64,000 nucleotides of DNA from Bacillota bacterium (GCA_023434365.1 JAEYSV010000018.1:166566-230565), one strand, 5' to 3'. Shown: positions 15,894 through 26,310, numbered from the stretch's first letter. Notes: generated by a model not told the origin, from the letters alone. Numbers and translations: made by a program.

Positions 15894-18695
15894 ATGAGAA
15901 AATCTTTATTCAGGTTTTTATTAATGATTGCTTTGGTTCTTCTGGTTTGTGGAAGTAGCATTGTAACAAGCCACGCAGTAAAAGATGTTACAAGGAACGA
16001 CGAGGTAAAATCCGGATATTTGCCAAAGAAGGGACATGCCACAAGTCAATAACTGTCTAGCCAAGAGTATGCTTTTACCGAACGGGCAGCCAATAGTAAA
16101 CTTAATGTATATGCGTCGGAAAGTCGTTTACACAAGTTAGACAGCGATTATGGATATCGAAGCTTAAATGAAACAGAGAAAGCTCTTTATCAGACACTAT
16201 GTCAGCTGGCAACTAATTTTAGTAATTCTACGAAGGATGCTTCCGCAACAAGTGATGGCTATCATATTACTTCTTATGTTGATATATCATCATTAGGATA
16301 TAATTATAATAATATGGCGCCTATTGATAAAGTCTTATTTGCCATTGAAGCTGATAAACCATTCTTTTTTTGGCAACAAGGATATTATATTAATTATAAT
16401 ACCTATACAAAGAAAGTTACGTCAATAGCTCTCATAGTTCATGATGATTATGCTGCCTATCAGGAAAGAAAGGCGGCGCTTCAATCAGTACTTTATAATA
16501 TTGATACATATTTAGACCAAATTGATGCATGGAAGCAAGAAGGGAAAAGTGGGATAGAGCTTGAATTGGCAATTCATGATAGAATTGTTCAGGATACTTA
16601 TTACACCATGGATAATTTATATGAAAGCTGGGCTCACAATATCATTGGCTTTTTTAATGGAAAGGGCGTAGTTTGCCAGGGATATGCACTTGTATCTCAG
16701 ATGTTCTACCGTTATGCCGGGCTTGAGTCTATATATTGTGCCGGATATTCTGGTGATTTGTCTGTAGATGAGGCAAGAGCAAGTAATGCATTTGGACATG
16801 CTTGGAATATGGTTCGTTTGGATGGTCAGTGGTATCTGGTTGATGTAACTGGGGATGGCTTAAGTACTGATTGGGATACTGAAGAAGACGATGATTTCAA
16901 TAGTATATTTGATTATGTTATGTATGATACCTTCAATCTAACCAAGAATGAGAGCACCCAATATCATACTGATTATTATAGTAGCGTATATTCTGTGCCG
17001 GAGATTACATCAGATGTAACATATACTTACCATACCTACTTCAATCTGGACTTTCAAAACGTTGATGTAATGAATGATGAGGAATACATAAATGCTCTAT
17101 ATAATGCGATAGTATCCTCAAAAAGCAGAGGAGATTATCTAATGCGTCTTCGTGGTAAGCTCGGACAGACTGAAGAGATATTTCGTATTTTAGAGGATGT
17201 AAACTCTGCAGAATTATTTCGTCAATTAAATCAGAAACTGGCAAAACATCATATCTATGTATGGTGGACCGATTTTGCATTATCATTTGAAGAAAGTCCC
17301 TATGCTTATATCTTCTTTGAGTATAGCTCTATCGACGGAATTGAAGACGGAAAATCATATTTTAATGCACCAAGTATAAAAGTATACAGTATGCTTAATC
17401 GTATCAAAGTAATTGATAGCGATGCAACCATTCATGCCTCAGGAACAGGTGAGGAGCGAGCATACACAGTATCTATCGGGTCTGTCTCAATTGGTAATTA
17501 TAACATTAAGGTTGCTACCCCATCAGTGACCGTGCCTGATAACATTATATATGCTGCAGGAGGTGTTGCTCCTGTTCCGGTAGTTACTCTCTCCGGTAAG
17601 CAGCTTACAGTAGGCACTGACTATACTGTATCCTATCAGAACAACAAAATTGTTTCAACTTCGACATATAAAGCTAAAGTTATTATTCATGGAATAGGAA
17701 ATTATCGCGGAACTGTTTCCAAAGAATTTATTATTTATTCTAAGAGATTATCAGACTGTAAAATAAGTTATACAAGTTCGGTTGAATACACAGGAACGAG
17801 ACAGGAACCGTCAGTCATCATTTATGATGGTGCTTACAAAATGGTAAAAGGTACGGATTATACGATTGGGTTAGGGGAAAATACGAAGATAGGCAGTGGG
17901 ACAATCACAATAATCGGTAAGGGTAAGTATATAGGACAAGTTGTAAAAACATTTACCATTACACAAAAAAGTATTGATAAGCTGAAATTTAACTATTCGT
18001 CTCAAAGCAAAACTTACAATGGCACAGATCAAAAACTAGCGATTAAAATATATAATGGAAGCATCTTATTAAAAGAGTATGTTGATTACAAAGTAACTTA
18101 TAGCAATAATCGTAATGCTGGAACAGCAAAAGTTATGGTTGTCGGGATTGGCAATTATAAAGGTACGAAGAGTCTGACATTCAAAATTGCCAAATTTAAT
18201 ATCTCTAAAGGTAAATTTTCAACGATTGCAAATCAGGGTTATACGAAAAAGAGCGTAAAGCCATCAATTAAAATTAAGAACGGTAAAATTACGTTGAAAC
18301 TGGGAACTCACTTTACCGTAAAGTATAGCAATAATGTGAAAATTGGAAAAGCTAAGATTGTAATCACTGGAAAGGGAACGAATTATACCGGTACAAAAAC
18401 TCTCTATTTTTATATTCTTCCAAAGGGAACGCCAAAAGTGGCACTGACAAGCAGTAATAAAGCTGTGTTCGTAAAATGGAAGAAGATATCTGGAGCAAGC
18501 GGATATGATGTATATTATAGTAAAACAAAAAATGGTACCTATAAAAGTTTTGGTAGTACAACTTCGACATCCTTTAAAAAGACGAAGCTAACTAAAGGTA
18601 CACAGTATTATGTAAAGGTGAGATTCTATGTAAAGATTAGCGGGAAAAAGGTAGCTGGAACTTTTGGTGCTCCTGTTAAGGTTAAGATAAAATAA
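15894..18695 (+). pseudogene. Surface transglutaminase-like protein with Ig-like/Fn3 repeats, interrupted by an in-frame TAA
   Basis: An ATG at 15894 (site GGGGGAGA) starts a signal peptide (LFRFLLMIALVLLVCGSS). A TAA at 16050-16052 ends the frame after 52 codons, yet the very next codon continues the same frame without another stop to 18695, about 934 codons in all. The later part has a transglutaminase-like core (VCQGYA Cys, FGHAWNMV His, LVDVTG Asp; about residues 261, 302, 317), several repeats of the GTDYTVSYQNN...GIGNYRG type seen in Lachnospiraceae surface proteins, and a C-terminal fibronectin-III-like domain (SGASGYDVYYSKTKNGTYK). The first ATG after the stop (16314) has no ribosome site and lacks export signals. 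Single nonsense mutation, sequencing error or readthrough are the choices. Confidence 0.75.
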
Positions 18696-18801
18696 TGACA
18701 TAGGTAACTATACTAAGAGTAAATAGCTCAATCAGCTAGTGAATATTATGATAAAAAAATCATATACTATTAGCTAATAATTTTTGTAGCAAGTATCAGG
18801 G

Positions 18802-18830
18802 TTGACAATATATTGCTATTATGGTAGTAT
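18802..18830 (+). promoter_or_regulatory. Strong promoter of the T-box/metG transcript
   Basis: TTGACA at 18802-18807, 17 bp, then TAGTAT at 18825-18830; close to the sigma-A consensus and just before the T-box leader. Confidence 0.75.
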
Positions 18831-18859
18831 TTTCTAAATTTATATATAAACGCAAAGAA

Positions 18860-19175
18860 GAGAAGAGTAAAAGGCAGAAGAAATCAAAGAGAGCTCCGGT
18901 TGGTGAAAAGGAGTATGGATGATGTCTTTGAATATGGTCTCGGAGTGGCGCACCGACTTCATAAGATGAATAGGCTGCGACGGATGCACCCGTTATTGTG
19001 CCAGGCTATCGATATGTCATCAGTGAAGATGACTCCCACCTCTTAACCGGTGGGCATGATATATCCGTAGTTTATAAGGCTTGTATTGTGAGATACAGGT
19101 AAACTTGAGGTGGTAACACGAAGCATTCGCTCTCGTCCTCGAAATATTAATTTCGGGGGTGAGGGCTTTTTTTTA
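18860..19175 (+). promoter_or_regulatory. T-box riboswitch upstream of metG
   Basis: The leader has the stem-I distal motif (AGAGAGCTCCGGTTGGTG region), the T-box core GAGGTGGTAACACG at 19107-19120, and a terminator whose arms (CTCTCGTCCTCGAAAT and ATTTCGGGGGTGAGGG) end in eight T residues near 19175. T-boxes bind an uncharged tRNA and let transcription continue when that amino acid is short. AUG at 18934-18936 is the likely specifier given the gene downstream; an overlapping UAU reading would mean tyrosine, so the exact specifier needs folding. Confidence 0.9.
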
Positions 19176-19230
19176 TTCTTAATCTATATCTAAAAGTTTA
19201 CTTTCATATCATTTTAAGGAGGTTGATAGA

Positions 19231-20811
19231 ATGAAAAAGCGTATATTAGTAGCAGGAGCATGGCCTTATGCCAATGGCTCATTACACATTGGTCATATTG
19301 CGGGATTATTGCCCGGAGATGTGATCGCTCGTTATTACCGTGCCAAAGGGCATGAAGTATATTATGTATCCGGGAGTGATTGTCATGGTACCCCGGTTAC
19401 AATACGTGCTAAGAAGGAAGGCAAGACGCCAAAAGAAGTCAGTGACAGTTATCATAAAGAGTTTACAGAGTGCTTTGAAAAGTTAGGCTTTAGTTATGAT
19501 TTGTACGGAAAGACCTCGCAAAAAGAGCATGTTGATTTTGTGACAGAGTTTCATCGACAACTATATCAATCGGAGTATGTGTACGAAAAAACAGACCTTC
19601 AAGCTTATTGTAAACAATGTAATCAATTCCTAACCGACAGAATGGTGGAGGGAACATGCCCGAATTGTGGTGCTCATGCCAGAGGGGATCAATGTGACAA
19701 GTGTGGAACTGTTTTAGAGCCGGAATCGCTGGTTGAGCCAGTTTGTGCAAGTTGTAAAAGTACTCCGGTGTTTCAAAATTCAAAGCATCTCTATATTGCA
19801 ATCAATCGTCTAAAAGATGCACTTACCAGTTTAATGGAAGAAAAGGGTTATAGGAAAAATGCGATTGCCTTTACAAAACGTTATATCGAGGAAGGGCTTA
19901 GGGACCGTGCGTTAACAAGAGACCTTGATTGGGGTATTGATGTACCATACGAAGGTTATGAAGGTAAAAAAATATATATCTGGGCAGAGAATGTATTAGG
20001 TTATCTATCAATGAGTAGTGTTGTGGCTGCAAGGAGAGGGGTTCCTTTTGAGGAGTTATGGGGAGATAATGCCAGACATTATTATGTGCATGCCAAGGAC
20101 AATATACCATTTCATACAATTATTTTGCCTGCGCTACTGATCGCACATGGTAAAGGATATCATTTGCCAGACGATATTATATCTAACGAATATTTGACAC
20201 TTGAGGGAAGAAAAATCTCCACCAGTGAAAACTGGGCAATCTGGGTGAAAGATATTGTAGATTGCTACCAGGCAGATTCGTTTCGTTACTTTCTGATAAG
20301 CAATGGACCGGAAAAGCGAGATACTGATTTTACCTGGCGAGAGTTTATCAATAGTCATAATGGAGAACTGTTAGGCGCTTATGGTAATTTAATCAATCGT
20401 GTGCTTGTATTTATTAAGAAATACTACGAGGGGAAAGTGCCAAGAGGTCAGATTGAGGCGCAGATCAAGGAAAAACTGGTTACTTGCTATGAGCAAGTTG
20501 GAAAAAATATTGAAGAAGGCAAACTGAAAGATAGCATAGAGTATATCTTTGAACTCGTTCGAGGAGCTAATAAATATTTTGATACAAAAGCACCATGGAT
20601 TACGAGAACCACAGACCCGATAGACTGCGAGAATACGATTTATAACTGTATTCAGCAGATAGCTAACTTTGTGGTGCTCTTAGCACCATTCCTACCTTTT
20701 TCCTCAGATAAAGTGGCTGGTTGGTTAGGAATTAATCTGGATTGGGAAGTAAAATGGATTGAAACAGGGTTAATGTTGCCGGAGACGGAGGTAATCTTTA
20801 TAAGGCAGTGA
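19231..20811 (+). CDS. metG: Methionyl-tRNA synthetase
   Basis: Charges tRNA-Met with methionine. The class I signature HIGH is at residues 19-22 (SLHIGHI) and the second signature is GRKISTS near 328, a variant of KMSKS. Four CxxC pairs (CKQC, CPNC, CDKC, CASC; about residues 126-175) form the zinc-binding insert of the two-knuckle type. 526 residues with no C-terminal tRNA-binding (EMAP-like) domain, so a monomeric form. The ATG follows AAGGAGG. The final codons merge into the GTGAAGA repeat tract. Controlled by the T-box upstream. Confidence 0.96.
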   Translation: MKKRILVAGAWPYANGSLHIGHIAGLLPGDVIARYYRAKGHEVYYVSGSDCHGTPVTIRAKKEGKTPKEVSDSYHKEFTECFEKLGFSYDLYGKTSQKEHVDFVTEFHRQLYQSEYVYEKTDLQAYCKQCNQFLTDRMVEGTCPNCGAHARGDQCDKCGTVLEPESLVEPVCASCKSTPVFQNSKHLYIAINRLKDALTSLMEEKGYRKNAIAFTKRYIEEGLRDRALTRDLDWGIDVPYEGYEGKKIYIWAENVLGYLSMSSVVAARRGVPFEELWGDNARHYYVHAKDNIPFHTIILPALLIAHGKGYHLPDDIISNEYLTLEGRKISTSENWAIWVKDIVDCYQADSFRYFLISNGPEKRDTDFTWREFINSHNGELLGAYGNLINRVLVFIKKYYEGKVPRGQIEAQIKEKLVTCYEQVGKNIEEGKLKDSIEYIFELVRGANKYFDTKAPWITRTTDPIDCENTIYNCIQQIANFVVLLAPFLPFSSDKVAGWLGINLDWEVKWIETGLMLPETEVIFIRQ

Positions 20812-21137
20812 AGAACGAAGAGTGAAGAGTGAAGAGCGGAAAAAAGATAGTGAAGAACGAAGAGGCTATAAAAGATAGTGAAGAGGTAAGAGTGAAGAGC
20901 CTATAAATAATAGTGAAGAACGAAGAGTGAAGAGTGAAGAGCGGAAAAGATTAGTGAAGAGCGAGAAAAGATTAGTGAAGAACGAAGAGCCTGAAAAGAT
21001 AGTGAAGAGGTAAGAGCCTGAAAAAAATAGTGAAGAACGAAGAGGCTATAAAAGATAGTGAAGAGGTAAGAGTGAAGAGCGAAGAGCCTGAAAAGAAAGT
21101 GAAGAGCGAAGAGATTTAAAAGAAAGTGAAGAGCGGA
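20808..21137. repeat. Irregular GTGAAGA/GAAGAG repeat tract after metG
   Basis: About 330 bp built from short units such as GTGAAGAACGAAGAG, GTGAAGAGCGGAAAAGA and GTGAAGAGGTAAGAG, almost all purine on the plus strand. The first unit supplies the metG stop codon. The first units match the start of the tract after the PPK2 gene almost exactly. No gene is seen. Confidence 0.85.
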
Positions 21138-21170
21138 AAAGAGTAAAATTAAGGTGGCGATTTTAGGGGG

Positions 21171-21200
21171 ACTAGGGGTTATCGGGTGATAAGCCCTAGT
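21171..21200 (-). terminator. Hairpin after the free-Met-sulfoxide reductase gene
   Basis: ACTAGGGGTTATC and GATAAGCCCTAGT pair with one mismatch around GGGT. It follows the minus-strand stop at 21231 but has no T run, so terminator function is uncertain. Confidence 0.35.
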
Positions 21201-21230
21201 TGTTGTTGTGCAAAGATTTGTATAGCTAGA

Positions 21231-21725
21231 TTAATTTTCCCAGTTGCAGGATTGTTCTAGGATTTGGACGAATTTTTCTAATCCTAGTTGGTCTTGTTGG
21301 TCGAAGCGGGCTAGATCTGGACTATCGATGTCTAGGACACCGACTACGGTACCATTTGCTCTGATTGGAACTACGATTTCTGAACGGGAAGCACTGTCGC
21401 AGGCGATGTGGCCTGGGAAGGCATGAACATCAGGAACAACTAATGTTTCGTTTTTTGCTACCGCATTACCGCATACACCTCGTCCTACTGCTATATGAAC
21501 ACAGGCTGGTTTTCCTTGGAATGGTCCTAAGAGTAGTTCTCCATTTTTCATCAGATAGAAGCCTACCCAGTTAATGTTTTTTAGTGCTCCAGCAAGTAGC
21601 GCAGAAGCATTGCTTAGATTTGGGATGATATATGGTTCGTTTTCTAGCAGAGCTGTTAGCTGGCTTTGAAGTAGCTCATAACATTTTGTTTTATCTTCAG
21701 GATACATTGAATCGAGTTCGTGCAT
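21231..21725 (-). CDS. Free methionine-(R)-sulfoxide reductase (GAF fold)
   Basis: 164 residues forming one GAF domain. Cys75, Cys85 and Cys109 have the spacing (10 and 24) of the catalytic cysteines of E. coli fRMsr, in the motifs KPACVHIAVGRGVCG and GHIACDSASRSEIVVP. It reduces free methionine-R-sulfoxide, saving oxidised methionine. Its place next to the T-box/metG unit (convergent) fits a methionine theme. The ATG has AAGGAG. Confidence 0.92.
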   Translation of the reverse strand: MHELDSMYPEDKTKCYELLQSQLTALLENEPYIIPNLSNASALLAGALKNINWVGFYLMKNGELLLGPFQGKPACVHIAVGRGVCGNAVAKNETLVVPDVHAFPGHIACDSASRSEIVVPIRANGTVVGVLDIDSPDLARFDQQDQLGLEKFVQILEQSCNWEN

Positions 21726-21833
21726 ATAGATTCTCCTTTTTATCGTTGTGTTTGTAGTCTATTATATCAAAGATTGAAAAAGTCTCAATCATTTTTGGGG
21801 TCAATGTAAAAAGGTGATAATTAAGTGGTTAGA

Positions 21834-22484
21834 TCAATCTTCATCTGTTTCGGTTTCTATCAATTCTCCATTAATAGTAAGGGTATCCTCATTGTTCCAG
21901 AATACGATAGGGGTTTCGCTGTATTTGCCTTCATAAATGGTTTCAACTTCTTTTGTTAACATTCCCCAATAGATTTTTTCCAAATTGACATAAGTTTCGC
22001 CGCCTAAGGCTCCCTGATCACTTCGTATTGTTACAGTTCGATAGGTTTGATTTGGCGAATACATGCGTTCTACAACTGTAGAAGAGCCAAAATCTCCGAA
22101 GATTAAACGAAACAATATACTAAGTAATCCAATTGTTATGAGTATTGAATAGCTGGAAATACCGATTATCTTTAATGTTTTATGGATATCTTTGAAAAAG
22201 AAGCATGGGAAAATGATAAGTAAAGTGATTACTTTATAGGGTATGTTAGAAAAGATTAGTAGAGCTAATAATAGAATGTTAATGACTACTCGGTAATTCT
22301 TATGTTCGCTTATGCAAAAAGAAATAATAAAAAATAAAAGGGAGAAGATATAAATACTTGCTAGAATAGTGTGATATGATTGGTTCAGTAGTTCGAAACC
22401 TGCAATATTAAGAGCTATTGCTGCTAAAATTAATAATAAATATAATATTACTGTGCCTATTTCAGTGAATGTCTTGGCTTTCAT
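21834..22484 (-). CDS. Membrane protein of unknown function, four to five helices plus outer domain
   Basis: 216 residues. Hydrophobic helices at about residues 10-30, 40-58, 66-82, 84-98 and 110-130, then a soluble tail of about 85 residues with YSPNQTYRTVTIRSDQGALG and GETYVNLEKIYWG. The tail resembles the DUF5412 type of Gram-positive membrane proteins (tentative). The ATG at 22484 follows AAGGAGG. It stands alone. Confidence 0.6.
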   Translation of the reverse strand: MKAKTFTEIGTVILYLLLILAAIALNIAGFELLNQSYHTILASIYIFSLLFFIISFCISEHKNYRVVINILLLALLIFSNIPYKVITLLIIFPCFFFKDIHKTLKIIGISSYSILITIGLLSILFRLIFGDFGSSTVVERMYSPNQTYRTVTIRSDQGALGGETYVNLEKIYWGMLTKEVETIYEGKYSETPIVFWNNEDTLTINGELIETETDED

Positions 22485-22599
22485 AGTAGGACCTCCTTAG
22501 TTATAGGGGAATATACCTTTAACATATTATATTAAATGGAAGAGGAATATGTCGCAGCAAAGATACCCAATGGCGAATCAAACCCAGGAAATACAAAAA

Positions 22600-22642
22600 A
22601 ATAACACATCAGACTTTTCACGTAAAGATCTGAGGTGTTATT
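22600..22642 (-). terminator. Terminator of tRNA-Leu
   Basis: AATAACAC..CAGA..TTT pairs with AAA..TCTG..GTGTTATT, and on the minus strand a run of seven T follows. It lies 45 bp past the tRNA 3' end. Confidence 0.85.
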
Positions 22643-22686
22643 AAAATTAGGCGAATCAACTTAGTTGAAAACCAATAATAAATTAC

Positions 22687-22769
22687 TGCGGATAGAGGGA
22701 CTCGAACCCTCACGCCCTTGCGAGCGGCAGATTTTGAGTCTGCTGCGTCTGCCATTCCGCCACATCCGC
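22687..22769 (-). tRNA. tRNA-Leu (anticodon CAA)
   Basis: 83 nt on the minus strand. The acceptor arms GCGGATG/TATCCGC pair with one G-U; discriminator A. The anticodon arm GCAGA-CTCAAAA-TCTGC gives anticodon CAA (reads UUG). A long variable arm (GCTCGCAAGGGC region) and the T arm GAGGGTTCGAGTCCCTC mark it as a class II leucine tRNA. CCA is not encoded. Confidence 0.95.
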
Positions 22770-23009
22770 ATGTTATGTTTCAGCGAAGACAATTCTACCA
22801 TATAAAAATGAGAGTTGCAAGCAAAAATTGAAGCTTTTTCTATTTTTTTCGTGGTAATATATTCCTTGAATGATGGGCTGATGAATGACGGGAGTATGAG
22901 GGCTATCAAAGATCGGTCCTTTCTTTTGTTGAGTTTTATTTCCAGAAAGGGTATAATAAATTCATCTTGTTTCTCAAAAACGTAACCAGATACTCACCGG
23001 GAGGAGTTT

Positions 23010-23531
23010 ATGAATTGTCAAGAGGTGCAATCGTTAATAACTGAATATAGTAACGGTATTTTAGATACTCATAAGCTAGAGCCATTTCTTGCACATATTA
23101 GTAGTTGTGAAGAATGTAGGGAAGAGCTTGAGGTATACTATATAGTAATTACCGGTATCAAACGAATGGATCACGATGAAAATATTGCGATTAATTATCA
23201 TCAGGAGTTTCTTAATTCGTTGGTGCTGAACCAAAACCGTATTAACAGGGCTCACTTTCGTATGTGGAGACGGAGAATTATGCTTGGTGTCATCGTTTTT
23301 TTAGTTATGTACATTGCTAATTTTAGTCTGTCCAAAGAGGAGATTACGAATAACATTACGTATAGAATTGAAGGGGAAAGTGAATATAGATTAGGGTTTT
23401 ATTTCTTTGAGGGTAAGGACTCCAGATTGGACGTATACGTAGATAGGTATCTCAAGGAGCGGGCCAATATAGTGCCACCTGTTGTGATGATTCCGCCTAA
23501 ACCAGTTGAAACAAACGAGCCAAACCGTTAG
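23010..23531 (+). CDS. Zinc-finger anti-sigma-like membrane protein
   Basis: 173 residues. The N terminus has the zinc-binding anti-sigma signature: Cys3 (MNCQEVQ), HISSCEEC near residues 29-36. A transmembrane helix follows (IMLGVIVFLVMYIANFSL, about residues 90-107) and a short outside tail ends in Pro-rich sequence. Such proteins hold ECF sigma factors at the membrane. No sigma gene is adjacent, so the partner is encoded elsewhere or it acts otherwise. The ATG has GGGAGGAG. Confidence 0.75.
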   Translation: MNCQEVQSLITEYSNGILDTHKLEPFLAHISSCEECREELEVYYIVITGIKRMDHDENIAINYHQEFLNSLVLNQNRINRAHFRMWRRRIMLGVIVFLVMYIANFSLSKEEITNNITYRIEGESEYRLGFYFFEGKDSRLDVYVDRYLKERANIVPPVVMIPPKPVETNEPNR

Positions 23532-23576
23532 AGACAAAGGAAACAAGCTCGATATAATCAGTAAATTCACACCAAT

Positions 23577-23627
23577 AAGTAGCGGATTAAAATAAGTAAC
23601 GGATTAAAATAAATAACGGATGAATAT
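23577..23627. repeat. Three tandem 17-bp units before polA
   Basis: Units of the form AAGTAACGGATTAAAAT start at 23577, 23594 and 23611, the last degraded. Lies between the anti-sigma-like gene and polA. Confidence 0.65.
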
Positions 23628-23664
23628 ATAGAAAGAACGTGCTAGTCACGTAAAGGTTAGGAAA

Positions 23665-26310
23665 ATGAGTAAGAAATTAGTGTTAATTGATGGACATAGT
23701 ATCTTAAACCGAGCATTTTATGGTGTGCCGGACTTAACGAATTCGCAAGGGTTGCATACGAATGCAATCTATGGATTTTTAAACATTATGTTTAAAATTT
23801 TAGAAGAAGAGCAACCGGAGTATCTAATGGTTGCTTTTGACGTAAAAGCCCCAACCTTTCGTCATGACATGTATACCGAGTATAAAGGGACGAGAAAAGG
23901 GATGCCAGAAGAGCTTAGCGAACAGGTGCCGGTGTTAAAGGAGCTTCTCAAGGCAATGAATATTACTATCATGGAGCAAGCAGGTTATGAAGCGGATGAT
24001 ATACTTGGCTCTATGGCGAGAAGAGCAGAGACGACCGGTTATCAAGTTAGTCTGGTTTCCGGAGACCGCGATTTATTACAATTAGCTTCTGAATTAATTA
24101 AAATCCGAATCCCTAAGACAAAACGAGGGGGAACTGAGATTGAAGACTATCATACACAGGATGTCATCGATAAGTATGGCGTGACACCAGCGCAAATTAT
24201 AGATTTAAAAGGCCTGATGGGTGACGCATCGGATAATATACCTGGGGTTCCTGGAATTGGCGAAAAAACGGCAACTAAAATCCTTACATCTTTTCAAACG
24301 ATAGAGAATGCGTATGCGCATATTGAAGAGGTGATGCCTAAGAAGGCCAGAGAGAATATGGTGGAGAACGAAGAACTGGCTAAGCTTAGCAAGACGCTTG
24401 CGACGATTAAGACAGATTGTGAGCTTAATTATACAATAGAATCGGCTACAATTGATCAAATGTATAATGAAGATGCTTTTGTTATGCTCAAGAATCTTGA
24501 ATTTAAGAATCTTCTTAACAAATTTGGTAAGGAAGTAACCGTATCGAACCAGGTAGAGGACTCATTTACAGCAATTGCCACGCTTGCGGAGGCTGAAAAT
24601 ATCTTTCATCTTGCTAAAAAGTCGAGTAATGTCATTGGCCTACAGTTAATTCTTAATCATAATGAACCACTTGGGCTATCCATTAGTTTTAGTGAAGAGA
24701 ACACCTATGTCATCACCATTGATGAGCTTGTCACAATGGAGTATCTGATAGACCAGGTAAATGCTTTGATTCAAACGAAAAAAGAGATAGCAGTGATTGA
24801 TCTCAAATCACAATTACCATATTTTCAAGCATCGGAGAATAGTACTATTTTTGACTGCTCCATTGCGGCTTATTTATTAAATCCGTTAACAGATACCTAC
24901 CATGCGGATGATATTGCCAGAGATTATTTGAATATGACAGTAGCAAGTGACAGCGAATTGTTTGGAAAAATGAGTTTAAAGCAGGCAATGGAAGAAAAGG
25001 AAGCTGAGTTTGTAAAGTATGCTGGATACCTTGGATTTGTTGCCTACAAAGCAATGCCTGTCTTAAAAGAACAATTAACGCAGGAGAATATGCTAGAGCT
25101 TTTTGAAGCGGTGGAAATGCCACTCATTTACACGTTATTTGATATGGAGCAAAGAGGAATTCGGGTAAACAAAGAGGCATTAAAAGAATATGGTGACCAG
25201 CTGCAAGAGCGTATACAGGAGTTAGAAGTGCAAATATATGAATTAGTAGGAGAACCATTCAATATTAATTCACCAAAACAATTAGGTGTCATCTTATTTG
25301 AAAAACTGAATCTTCCTTTTGGGAAGAAAACGAAAACTGGATATTCGACCAATGCTGAGATATTAGACAAGCTTAAGTGCGAGCATCCTGCCGTTGCTTT
25401 GATTTTAGAATACCGTCAGGTGACGAAATTAAAGAGTACGTATGCAGATGGACTTGCCGCTTATATTAATGATTCTGATATGCGTATTCATGGTAAGTTT
25501 AATCAGACCATCACAGCAACAGGAAGAATTAGTAGTACCGAACCAAACCTTCAAAATATTCCGATAAGAATGGAGCTTGGTAGAAAGATCCGTAAAGTTT
25601 TTATCCCGGAAGAGGGGTATGTATTTTTAGATGCTGATTATTCACAAATTGAGTTGCGTGTGCTTGCGCATATGTCCGGAGATGAACGTTTAATTCAAGC
25701 TTATCTGGATGGAAATGATATTCACAGAATCACTGCAAGTCAAGTATTTCATATTCCGTTTGAGCAGGTATCAGATCGGGATCGAAGTAATGCTAAAGCA
25801 GTTAATTTTGGGATTGTGTATGGCATTAGTGCATTTAGTCTTTCTCAGGATCTTTCAATCACAAGAAAAGAAGCGGATAATTATATCACAAAGTATTTTG
25901 AGACTTATAAGAAAGTAAAAAGTTTCTTAACAGAACTAATTGAAAATGGTAAAGAGCATGGTTATGTGACGACGCTATATCATAGAAAACGACCGGTGCC
26001 AGAACTTAGTTCTTCGAATTTTATGCAGCGCGGATTTGGCGAACGTATAGCAATGAACTCTCCAATTCAAGGGACGGCAGCAGATATCATTAAGATGGCA
26101 ATGATAAAAGTGAACTGCAGATTAAAAGAGCAGGGTTTAAAATCCAGACTGTTGCTTCAAATACACGATGAACTGCTAGTGGAAACTCATGTGGATGAGA
26201 TTAATCTTGTTTCTGATATTATGAAACAGGAGATGCAACAGGTAGCAAAATTAATGGTTCCACTTGAAGTAGAAGTAAAACAAGGGAACAACTGGTATGA
26301 AGCAAAATAA
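23665..26310 (+). CDS. polA: DNA polymerase I
   Basis: 881 residues, full length. The N-terminal 5'-3' exonuclease domain opens KLVLIDGHSILNRAFYG and contains SGDRDLLQL. The central 3'-5' exonuclease-like domain lacks the catalytic Asp/Glu pair at the expected place (VIGLQLILNHNEP), so proofreading is probably lost, as in many Firmicutes. The polymerase domain has LDADYSQIELR, RSNAKAVNFGIVYG and IHDELLVE. It removes RNA primers and fills gaps in repair. It starts a run polA-coaE-ftsA-like. Confidence 0.97.
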   Translation: MSKKLVLIDGHSILNRAFYGVPDLTNSQGLHTNAIYGFLNIMFKILEEEQPEYLMVAFDVKAPTFRHDMYTEYKGTRKGMPEELSEQVPVLKELLKAMNITIMEQAGYEADDILGSMARRAETTGYQVSLVSGDRDLLQLASELIKIRIPKTKRGGTEIEDYHTQDVIDKYGVTPAQIIDLKGLMGDASDNIPGVPGIGEKTATKILTSFQTIENAYAHIEEVMPKKARENMVENEELAKLSKTLATIKTDCELNYTIESATIDQMYNEDAFVMLKNLEFKNLLNKFGKEVTVSNQVEDSFTAIATLAEAENIFHLAKKSSNVIGLQLILNHNEPLGLSISFSEENTYVITIDELVTMEYLIDQVNALIQTKKEIAVIDLKSQLPYFQASENSTIFDCSIAAYLLNPLTDTYHADDIARDYLNMTVASDSELFGKMSLKQAMEEKEAEFVKYAGYLGFVAYKAMPVLKEQLTQENMLELFEAVEMPLIYTLFDMEQRGIRVNKEALKEYGDQLQERIQELEVQIYELVGEPFNINSPKQLGVILFEKLNLPFGKKTKTGYSTNAEILDKLKCEHPAVALILEYRQVTKLKSTYADGLAAYINDSDMRIHGKFNQTITATGRISSTEPNLQNIPIRMELGRKIRKVFIPEEGYVFLDADYSQIELRVLAHMSGDERLIQAYLDGNDIHRITASQVFHIPFEQVSDRDRSNAKAVNFGIVYGISAFSLSQDLSITRKEADNYITKYFETYKKVKSFLTELIENGKEHGYVTTLYHRKRPVPELSSSNFMQRGFGERIAMNSPIQGTAADIIKMAMIKVNCRLKEQGLKSRLLLQIHDELLVETHVDEINLVSDIMKQEMQQVAKLMVPLEVEVKQGNNWYEAK

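Noticed and set aside
16314..18695. Separate gene starting at the ATG at 16,314
   Set aside because: No ribosome site, no export signal, and coding sequence in the same frame continues upstream to the signal peptide.
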